From positions 1 to 7,194 of the forward strand of contig JBFWYV010000256.1 of the NCBI GenBank assembly GCA_050186055.1: a stretch of 7,194 nt of DNA. The letters are read 5' to 3'. Source of the DNA: CAMDPA01 sp050186055. Its GTDB lineage: Bacteria > Pseudomonadota > Alphaproteobacteria > Rhizobiales > Hyphomicrobiaceae. The position numbers were made by a program, and so were the translations under genes. Position 1 is the first letter of the stretch, and each line of letters opens with the position of its first letter. The notes beneath the pieces are model-generated. The model was not told where the DNA came from. It did not search any database and was given only the letters and a program-made list of their open reading frames with translations. Of this stretch, positions 1 through 4,212 are shown piece by piece.

Positions 1-39
1 GCCGCCATGGAGGCGCGCAGTCAAGCACCTGGCCCCGGA

Positions 40-1245
40 TCAATGAACAACCCGTCCATTACGGATGCCTGGCGGACGTTTCACCCAGGCGCGTCCGGAC
101 CGCCCCATGGTGTAGCCGACCTCGTACAACGCGGACTGATAGTTTGAATCGAATGCTTCGTTTGGTTTCTTCGTGAATGTAGGCGGCACGGATACAAGAT
201 TGAAGTCGGCCCCGCCGTCCTTGGCCGTTCTCCAGATCTGAGCGATCTCGCTCTGGCTCTGCGATTTGATCAGCGTGAAAATGGCCCGCACCGAGAGCGG
301 TATGGTCTGCTTGGGAACGGGTTCATACTCGGGCGAGAGCTTGCCGTTCTTTATGAGATAGATCCTGCGGATCGGCGGCGCATCGTAGAGCGCGTCGAAT
401 GTCTTCAGCGGCGCTTTCACCGGCGAGATGAAAACCTCGCGCGTGGTGCCGCCGTCGACGTGCATCTCCTCGTAGCGTTTGCCGTCGACCTGGACCTGAA
501 TGCCGACGGGAGGGAACGCGCCGGGGATGGCGGCGGATGCCAGGATCACCTTGCGGAACAGTTCAAGCGAATCGGGATGGCCGCTGGCTGCGATCTCTCC
601 CATGTTCCAGACCACCGGCCGTTGGGCATCGATGTTCGTGGTGCCGACCATCAGAATGCGTCCGCGCCTGTACTCGTGGGCGATCTCGCGCAGCAGTCGC
701 GCATTGACGTATTTTGCGATCAACTGGGCCAGCGGGGCGGTGTCGGCCAGCGCCGACCCGGCGATCAGGCCGGGCAGGACCTGCGCGGTGATGATCTGGT
801 TCGTGGTGTATTGAGTCCAGATTTCACGAAGCGTCCGGTCGTAGCGCGGTCCCAGAAAGGCGAAAGGAGCTATGATCGCGCCGGCACTGACGCCGGTGAC
901 GACTTCGAAGCTGGGCCGGTCGCCGCGTGCGGTCCAGCCTGCCAGGAACCCTGCGCCGAATGCGCCGTCTCCACCGCCGCCGGAAAGCGCAAGGATCTCG
1001 ACCAGCGGGCGGCCATGAATCCGGCTTGAGCTTTGCGCCAGACGCGGCATCGACGGCAAACGACGTCGGATCTCGCTTGCAAAGTCCGTCGGGACTTCGT
1101 CGGCCCAGGCCCGCACGCCGGACATATTCGGCAGCGTCGCCCTGTTCGCGGCAATGGCATTGGGTATCGGGTTGCGCATGTCCACGGCACAACCGCAGAT
1201 CCACGGCGTCAACAGGACCAATACAAGCGCAATGAGAACGCGCAA
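40..1245 (-). CDS. Patatin-like phospholipase, probable lipoprotein
   Basis: The 401-residue product is a predicted lipid acyl hydrolase of the patatin family. It shows the glycine-rich oxyanion-hole motif GGGGDGAFGAG at about residues 89-99, the nucleophile elbow GVSAG at 118-122 (Ser120), and DGG at 264-266, where Asp264 would complete the Ser-Asp dyad. The N-terminus is a short hydrophobic signal ending in I-C-G-C; Cys19 fits a relaxed lipobox, so envelope anchoring is likely. Downstream, LASAAIPGAFPPV is the usual patatin core segment. The start is TTG: no in-frame ATG or GTG lies just upstream, a GAGGGG Shine-Dalgarno sits 9 nt before it, and the signal peptide begins there. The stop is TGA at 40-42. 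It diverges from the small secreted gene at 1454. The family is clear; the substrate is not. Confidence 0.9.
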   Translation of the reverse strand: MRVLIALVLVLLTPWICGCAVDMRNPIPNAIAANRATLPNMSGVRAWADEVPTDFASEIRRRLPSMPRLAQSSSRIHGRPLVEILALSGGGGDGAFGAGFLAGWTARGDRPSFEVVTGVSAGAIIAPFAFLGPRYDRTLREIWTQYTTNQIITAQVLPGLIAGSALADTAPLAQLIAKYVNARLLREIAHEYRRGRILMVGTTNIDAQRPVVWNMGEIAASGHPDSLELFRKVILASAAIPGAFPPVGIQVQVDGKRYEEMHVDGGTTREVFISPVKAPLKTFDALYDAPPIRRIYLIKNGKLSPEYEPVPKQTIPLSVRAIFTLIKSQSQSEIAQIWRTAKDGGADFNLVSVPPTFTKKPNEAFDSNYQSALYEVGYTMGRSGRAWVKRPPGIRNGRVVH

Positions 1246-1394
1246 CGTCGACCACCCCTCGATGCCGCCAGACGGCGCCGTCGCCGCCTCTGCCGCCCGC
1301 CGGGGAAATGTCTAATCCGCCGGGCAGCCACACTTCAAGCTGGATCCTGCTGACGGTTTCAGCTTTCCAGATCATGAACGGAGCTGTCAGGGCG

Positions 1395-1441
1395 GGTTCA
1401 TGGCAGGTCTGCCAAATTCTCGGCATCGCAGCACATGAACC
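1395..1441 (+). promoter_or_regulatory. Nested palindromes in the leader of the LprI-like gene
   Basis: GGTTCATG (1395-1402) and CATGAACC (1434-1441) form a perfect 8-bp inverted repeat that ends one base before the TTGAGG Shine-Dalgarno region at 1442-1447. Between them lies a second palindrome, TGGCAG-GT-CTGCCA (1401-1414), which overlaps the outer left arm by two bases. It could be an operator or a leader RNA structure; the sequence alone does not decide. No convincing -35/-10 pair was found next to it. Confidence 0.4.
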
Positions 1442-1453
1442 TTGAGGTTGCCC

Positions 1454-1789
1454 ATGAGAACCGCGCTATTTGTCGTCGCAACGATGCTCGCCGCCTACAG
1501 CCTTGCGTCTCCCGCGTCCGCCGCCAGCTTCAATTGCCGCGAGCCCGGGAACCGGGCGGAAACAACGGTATGCCGGCACCCGGGGTTGTCGGCGATGGAT
1601 GAGCGGATGGCGTACTGGTATGGCCGCGCACAGGAGCGGGCGCGGCACTTCGGACAAAGCGAGTGGTTGCGGAACAGGCAGCGCGACTGGATCGCCGACC
1701 GCAACATATGCGGCTTCAACGTCGGGTGCCTGAGGCAAAGCTATCGGGAACGCACGCGTGCGCTGCGCAATTTTGCCCGGCACGTCTGA
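1454..1789 (+). CDS. Small secreted four-cysteine protein, LprI/DUF1311-like
   Basis: The 111-residue product starts with a clear Sec signal peptide: basic MRT, a hydrophobic core, and a probable cleavage after the ASA at residues 21-23. The mature part is about 88 residues with four cysteines (28, 40, 86, 92), consistent with two periplasmic disulfides. The pattern FNC...AETTVC...LSAMDERMAYWY, followed by WLRNRQRDWIADRN and a final cysteine pair, matches the LprI N-terminal (DUF1311) family; some members inhibit lysozyme. ATG at 1454 is chosen over the in-frame TTG at 1442 because the signal peptide begins there and TTGAGG lies 6 nt upstream, so the TTG is probably part of the ribosome-binding site. 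It is divergent from the patatin-like lipoprotein gene. The family call is fairly firm; lysozyme inhibition is inference. Confidence 0.8.
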   Translation: MRTALFVVATMLAAYSLASPASAASFNCREPGNRAETTVCRHPGLSAMDERMAYWYGRAQERARHFGQSEWLRNRQRDWIADRNICGFNVGCLRQSYRERTRALRNFARHV

Positions 1790-1815
1790 GGCTTGGTGAA
1801 CTGCGCATATACGAA

Positions 1816-1845
1816 AGAAGGGCTGACCCTCGGGCCAGCCCTTCT
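1816..1845. terminator. Strong hairpin after the LprI-like gene
   Basis: AGAAGGGCTG (1816-1825) and CAGCCCTTCT (1836-1845) make a perfect 10-bp stem around a 10-nt loop, 26 nt after the stop codon. No long T-run follows on the plus strand; on the minus strand the stem runs into CTTCTTTCG. It is best read as an intrinsic terminator that may work in both directions, also serving readthrough from sodB. Confidence 0.6.
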
Positions 1846-1886
1846 CTGCGTCAGGTATTGCAGCCGTTCCAAAGCGTCGAATCTTA

Positions 1887-1924
1887 AATGCGACCTACGC
1901 CTGGGTCGATCTCGAAGTCGCATT
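1887..1924. repeat. 8-bp inverted repeat
   Basis: AATGCGAC (1887-1894) and GTCGCATT (1917-1924) are a perfect inverted pair with a 22-nt spacer. It is the first of several nested inverted repeats in the gap between the LprI-like gene and sodB. Confidence 0.4.
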
Positions 1925-1979
1925 CAAGGTCCAAAGACGCTTTGAAGTCATAGTGTTCCAAAGCAACTTTGGACTTGAA
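1923..1979. repeat. 13-bp inverted repeat with one bulge
   Basis: TTCAAGGTCCAAAG (1923-1936) pairs with CTTTGGACTTGAA (1967-1979) apart from one bulged G. The right arm overlaps the left arm of the next repeat (1971-2138), so the same motif occurs three times in alternating orientation across 215 bp. Confidence 0.55.
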
Positions 1980-1995
1980 ATTCACGCCCCGCCCA

Positions 1996-2038
1996 GAGTG
2001 CTTCCGGAAAAGTGGGAACCGGTTTTCCGATAAGACTC
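1996..2038. repeat. Rhizobiales intergenic palindrome (GGAAAAGTGGGAACCGG type)
   Basis: CGGAAAA (2005-2011) and TTTTCCG (2023-2029) form a perfect stem around GTGGGAACCGG. Outer arms GAGTGCTT (1996-2003) and AAGACTC (2032-2038) pair with one bulge, giving a 43-bp palindrome. This core is, from recall, a very common dispersed intergenic repeat in Bradyrhizobium, Mesorhizobium and relatives, usually with ATGATC outer arms; this copy has diverged outer arms. Confidence 0.7.
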
Positions 2039-2074
2039 GCTTGCGGCCGGCTCCCCGAAGGGGAGTCGCAAGCG
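2038..2074 (-). terminator. Strong stem-loop downstream of sodB
   Basis: CGCTTGCG (2038-2045) pairs with CGCAAGCG (2067-2074), and inside it CTCCCC (2051-2056) pairs with GGGGAG (2060-2065). The two stems are separated by an asymmetric 5-nt/1-nt internal loop. It lies about 70 nt past the sodB stop. No U-run follows in the sodB direction, so it is either an imperfect terminator or a 3'-end stabilising structure. Confidence 0.5.
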
Positions 2075-2144
2075 CAACTAAGAAGAAGCACGACACGACG
2101 AAAAGCTAGGGCCTCGAACTGAGGTGAATTTCAAGTCCGTTGCA

Positions 2145-2741
2145 TTAGGCCATCATGCCTTCGACGTATTCCCAGTTGACCAGGTTGTCGAAGAAGGCCT
2201 CGAGGTACTTCTGGCGGGCATTGCGGTAATCGATGTAGTAGCTGTGCTCCCATACGTCGCAGCCGAGGATCGGCTTTGCGTTCCCGTGCATAAGCGGGTT
2301 CTCGCCGTTCGGCGTCTTGGCCACGAGCAGCTTGCCGCCATCGATCGTCAGCCAGCACCAGCCCGATCCGAACTGCGTCATGCCGGCCTGAATGAAGTCG
2401 TTGCGGACCTTGTCGTAGCCGCCGGCCTCCGCCACCAGCTTCTCGAGCTTGCCCGGCAGCTTCTTGCCGCCGCCGCCCTTCTTCATCCAGTTCCAGAAAT
2501 GCAGGTGATTGTAGTGCTGGCCGATATTGTTGATGACCGGCGCGTCCTTGGCGGCGAAAGCCTCCTTGCAGATCTGCTCGATCGGCTTGCCGGCATACTT
2601 TGTCCCCTCGCCGGCGACCTTGTTGCCGTTGTCGACATAGGCCAGGTGATGCTTGTCGTGATGGTACTCCAGCGTCTCCTTTGACATGTACGGAGCCAGC
2701 GCTTCGTATGCATACGGCAGGTCGGGAAGCTTGAATGACAT
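2145..2741 (-). CDS. sodB: Fe-type superoxide dismutase
   Basis: The 198-residue product converts superoxide to peroxide and oxygen, in the cytoplasm because there is no signal peptide. Metal ligands are His27 (EYHHDKHH), His79 (QHYNHLHFW), Asp162 and His166 (DVWEHSYY). GSGWCWL at 125-131 is the family signature. Iron rather than manganese is suggested by Gln75, at the position of the FeSOD outer-sphere glutamine, and by Gly146 where MnSOD carries its own glutamine. The length is normal for the family, and the lysine/glycine-rich MKKGGGGKKLPGKL insert looks rhizobial. ATG at 2741 is chosen because MSFKLPDLPYAYEAL is the family N-terminus and GGGAGA lies 7 nt upstream; an in-frame extension to 2822 is leader. 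The last residues (EYVEGMMA) are encoded where an inverted repeat copy runs into the gene. Confidence 0.95.
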   Translation of the reverse strand: MSFKLPDLPYAYEALAPYMSKETLEYHHDKHHLAYVDNGNKVAGEGTKYAGKPIEQICKEAFAAKDAPVINNIGQHYNHLHFWNWMKKGGGGKKLPGKLEKLVAEAGGYDKVRNDFIQAGMTQFGSGWCWLTIDGGKLLVAKTPNGENPLMHGNAKPILGCDVWEHSYYIDYRNARQKYLEAFFDNLVNWEYVEGMMA

Positions 2742-2790
2742 TTTTTGATCTCCCGGTGCTTGGGGTTTGAAAGTCGGTAGGAGCGGAGCC

Positions 2791-2864
2791 TGGTGTGATG
2801 ATCGAGAAATTCGCCACATCAAGCGGCTCGGCCCGGAGCGAATGTCTCGATCTGAATCACACCA
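2791..2864. repeat. Long imperfect inverted repeat in the sodB leader
   Basis: The arm at 2791-2813 pairs with the arm at 2839-2864. TGGTGTGAT pairs with ATCACACCA (9 bp), GATCGAGA with TCTCGATC (8 bp) and ATTCG with CGAAT (5 bp), interrupted by one 3-nt bulge and one mismatch. That is 22 paired bases around a 25-nt loop. It ends about 50 nt before the sodB start codon, so it is probably transcribed as leader RNA or is a diverged mobile palindrome. Confidence 0.65.
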
Positions 2865-2879
2865 ACAACTTTATGATTC

Positions 2880-2955
2880 TAGTGTCCTTTTTGAGTCTGA
2901 AGTTCGCTTGGTCCATCGGCGTCGAGGTGCCGCGAACGTCAGAATCGGGACACTA
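2880..2955. mobile_element. MITE-like palindromic element, 72 bp, with TA duplication
   Basis: GTGTCC (2882-2887) and GGACAC (2948-2953) are perfect termini, each flanked by TA (2880-2881, 2954-2955) inside a split CTAG. The arms continue with TCTGA/TCAGA and GTTCGC/GCGAAC, with length and base differences between, leaving a 24-nt unpaired centre (2908-2931). TA duplication, with CTAG preference, is typical of the IS630/Tc1-mariner group; this copy is far too short to carry a transposase. It lies upstream of sodB. I recall similar TAGTGTCC termini in Bradyrhizobium sequences but cannot confirm that here. Confidence 0.6.
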
Positions 2956-3069
2956 GGCCCTGGCGCGGCGGGTGGCAAGGTGCCGGGACGGTGTCGGACG
3001 GGCTGGCAGCCGGTCTCCACATCGCCAGGGTGCCGTCAATCCAACGATACCTGCCGTGGAGGAGTTCCA

Positions 3070-3150
3070 ATGGATCTGCGGCCCGAGGATAAGGCGGCGA
3101 TTGTTACAAGCCGCGGCAGCGGCCTGGCAGACGGGCTCGGCCGCGATGCC
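3070..3150 (+). pseudogene. Possible truncated start of a short-chain dehydrogenase gene
   Basis: An excellent Shine-Dalgarno, GGAGGAG (3058-3064), lies 5 nt before ATG at 3070. The first residues, MDLRPEDKAAIVTSRGSGLA, resemble the N-terminus of short-chain dehydrogenases (MDL..DK.AIVTGGGSGLG). In the TGxxxGxG cofactor motif the first and third glycines are replaced (Ser14, Ala20) and only Gly18 remains. After about 25 codons the resemblance ends; the frame stays open to 3333 but from 3166 it is only the antisense of the lectin gene. It is best explained as a gene remnant cut off by rearrangement. Alternatives are a short real ORF or coincidence. The end coordinate is approximate. Confidence 0.4.
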
Positions 3151-3165
3151 ATCATGGGCGGTTCG

Positions 3166-3645
3166 CTATCTCATCGATACGCGGCGCTCGTTGCGTTCGC
3201 AAATGGGCTGCATCAATCCATAGTTGTTGCAGCCGCCGTCGATCTTCTGATCGTTCCACGTGCCGTCGGGATACATATGCGCATAGTGCTCGCCCCCGCA
3301 CCAGCTGTTGGGCTCGCCCCGCTTCCAGTTTGAGAACGGATGAACTTCGGTGCCGTTGATCCAGCGCCATTGTCCATCGATGCCGGTATTCGTCGCGCCG
3401 ATCCAGCACCCGGCCGGATTGGTGGACTTCTGCCGGACCAGCTTTCCTGCAATCTCGTTCTCCTCCGGAGATTCGATCGTCACCAGATCGGCGCCTCGCG
3501 CCTGGCAATACGCCCTTGCCGCGGTCCAGGTGAGCCTTTGAGATCCGACGAAGTACCGGTCTTGCTCCGAATCCTCGCTTATTGCCGATTTGGGGAACCA
3601 AAGTAGTAGGAGAAGAAAGAGAACTGAAGTTGACCTGTTCATCAT
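3166..3645 (-). CDS. Secreted C-type lectin-domain protein, EPN (mannose-type) site
   Basis: The 159-residue product has a Sec signal peptide (MMNRSTSVLF, a run of leucines, probable cleavage after AIS at 21-23) and then a single C-type lectin domain filling the rest. Landmarks are Cys47, WIG (81-83), EPN (111-113), Cys116, WND (130-132), Cys139 and Cys149 (ICER). Glu111, Asn113, Glu119, Asn131 and Asp132 reproduce the spacing of Ca2+ site 2 in rat mannose-binding protein (Glu185, Asn187, Glu193, Asn205, Asp206), and EPN predicts mannose-type ligands. Cys47-Cys149 and Cys116-Cys139 would be the canonical disulfides; Cys80 is extra. The start is one of two adjacent ATGs (3645, 3642), chosen for the signal peptide; no clear Shine-Dalgarno is visible. 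Upstream in-frame ATGs would spoil the signal. Binding a plant or microbial glycan outside the cell is inference. Confidence 0.85.
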   Translation of the reverse strand: MMNRSTSVLFLLLLLWFPKSAISEDSEQDRYFVGSQRLTWTAARAYCQARGADLVTIESPEENEIAGKLVRQKSTNPAGCWIGATNTGIDGQWRWINGTEVHPFSNWKRGEPNSWCGGEHYAHMYPDGTWNDQKIDGGCNNYGLMQPICERNERRVSMR

Positions 3646-3809
3646 GGCCGATCCGGCGAATATCGTCTCGATCCGCATTTGATCAATGCGAACGGGAACC
3701 TGCACACGTCATCTCCGCTGCTCATTTCATCTCACGCCAAGCCTTGCGATTGCGAGCAATACTTGATGCTGAATATGTCAGTTGTTCTGTGGCAGGCGCG
3801 ATGAGCGGA

Positions 3810-3858
3810 ATGCCGGCACGGCATCACGTTATGATGCCGCGCTAAACCCACCTAGCGC
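3810..3858. repeat. Chain of three overlapping hairpins
   Basis: ATGCCG-GCA-CGGCAT, CGGCATCA-CGTTA-TGATGCCG and GCGCTA-N8-TAGCGC follow one another. The first two share the CGGCAT arm (3819-3824), so they are mutually exclusive folds. All three stems are perfect. There is no T-run, so a terminator role is uncertain. Confidence 0.45.
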
Positions 3859-4175
3859 TTCCGTGGGCGATGGTTTCTTTGACGGTCCCTGAGACTCGGC
3901 TCGAGCGGAAGCGTGAGAGAGGCGGTTGGTTCGCGGGCGTGACGGTTGAGGGGAGCTGAGAAGCCAGCCCCGCGAGAGCACGTCATGGCCGCGCCGGGGC
4001 GACGCGGGAGCGACGGCCCGGAGAACGGCGGCCATCCACGCGGCTTGCGGCAGGCACCGAGCAAACGGATACCTTCCGTAGCCGACTGATTTATCTGCAA
4101 CTCGCGCGCGCCGCCTCGTTTCCCCGAGGTTGCTTAACGGCACTCTAACTTCACCGCTCTAATATCTCGCCGGTT

Positions 4176-4193
4176 AGCGCGTCTTGGCGCGCT
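4176..4193 (+). promoter_or_regulatory. Short palindrome before the RmlB-like gene
   Basis: AGCGCG (4176-4181) and CGCGCT (4188-4193) form a perfect 6-bp inverted repeat with a 6-nt spacer, ending 19 nt before the start codon and just ahead of the GGGAG ribosome-binding site (4202-4206). It could be an operator or a leader hairpin; evidence is limited to symmetry and position. Confidence 0.3.
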
Positions 4194-4212
4194 TCTGTGT
4201 CGGGAGTGGCGT

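Larger units (their letters stand above)
1884..1985 (-). other. Possible 33-codon ORF or coding relic
   Basis: A GTG at 1985 opens 33 codons ending at TAA (1884-1886). The peptide begins VNFKSKVALEHYDFK and ends in FEIDPGVGRI, with alternating hydrophobic and charged residues. No good Shine-Dalgarno is present, only a G-rich stretch. Its first 15 bases recur exactly, in inverted orientation, at 2124-2138. The segment also holds a degenerate internal repeat (TTTGGA then GACTTC, about 27-30 bp apart). It could be a real small gene, a coding relic or chance; I do not recognise it. Confidence 0.2.
1971..2138. repeat. Perfect 15-bp inverted repeat bounding the sodB 3' intergenic region
   Basis: GGACTTGAAATTCAC (1971-1985) and GTGAATTTCAAGTCC (2124-2138) are exact reverse complements 138 nt apart. 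Beyond a 3-nt indel the match continues as GCAAC/GTTGC, so the outer limits are about 1963 and 2143, directly against the sodB stop codon at 2145-2147. The rhizobial palindrome and a strong stem-loop lie inside. The arrangement could be the ends of a small non-autonomous element or an inverted duplication. Confidence 0.6.
3646..4212. other. 567-bp intergenic region with several hairpins, no convincing gene
   Basis: No ORF here has a ribosome-binding site or recognisable protein. Visible structures are the palindrome ATTGC-GA-GCAAT (3749-3760); ATGCCG-GCA-CGGCAT (3810-3824); CGGCATCA-CGTTA-TGATGCCG (3819-3839), sharing an arm with the previous one; GCGCTA/TAGCGC (3839-3858); and CGCTTCCG/CGGAAGCG (3856-3863, 3906-3913). 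A minus-strand open frame across 3829-4143 reads as low-complexity Arg/Pro/Ser protein and looks non-coding. The stretch 3840-4140 may be a dispersed Bradyrhizobium repeat. Promoters for the flanking genes should lie here, but I see no strong -35/-10 pair. Confidence 0.5.

Noticed and set aside
460..1029. Plus-strand open frame of 189 codons across the patatin-like gene
   Set aside because: It is antisense to a gene with clear catalytic motifs, and its Arg/Asp/Gly-rich translation matches nothing recognisable.
2124..2684. Plus-strand open frame of 186 codons opposite sodB
   Set aside because: Its hydrophobic Val/Leu/Ala-rich translation is the usual antisense shadow of a high-GC gene. Only its first codons are of interest, as part of the inverted repeat.
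2742..2822. N-terminal extension of SodB by 27 residues
   Set aside because: It is not part of the SOD family, lies upstream of a good Shine-Dalgarno, and overlaps the leader inverted repeat.
2958..3030. CCCTGGCG/CGCCAGGG inverted repeat
   Set aside because: It is an 8-bp match over 57 nt in GC-rich DNA and not clearly more than chance; no other support.
3646..3705. Upstream in-frame ATGs (3705, 3678) for the lectin gene
   Set aside because: They would put polar residues before the signal peptide and have no better ribosome-binding site.
3829..4143. Minus-strand open frame of 104 codons in the large intergenic region
   Set aside because: It has no ribosome-binding site, no recognisable domain and a composition typical of translated non-coding high-GC DNA. 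It is retained only as a possible dispersed repeat.
4130..4165. TTGCTT and TAATAT as a promoter for the RmlB-like gene
   Set aside because: The spacing of 24 nt is too long for a sigma-70 promoter.
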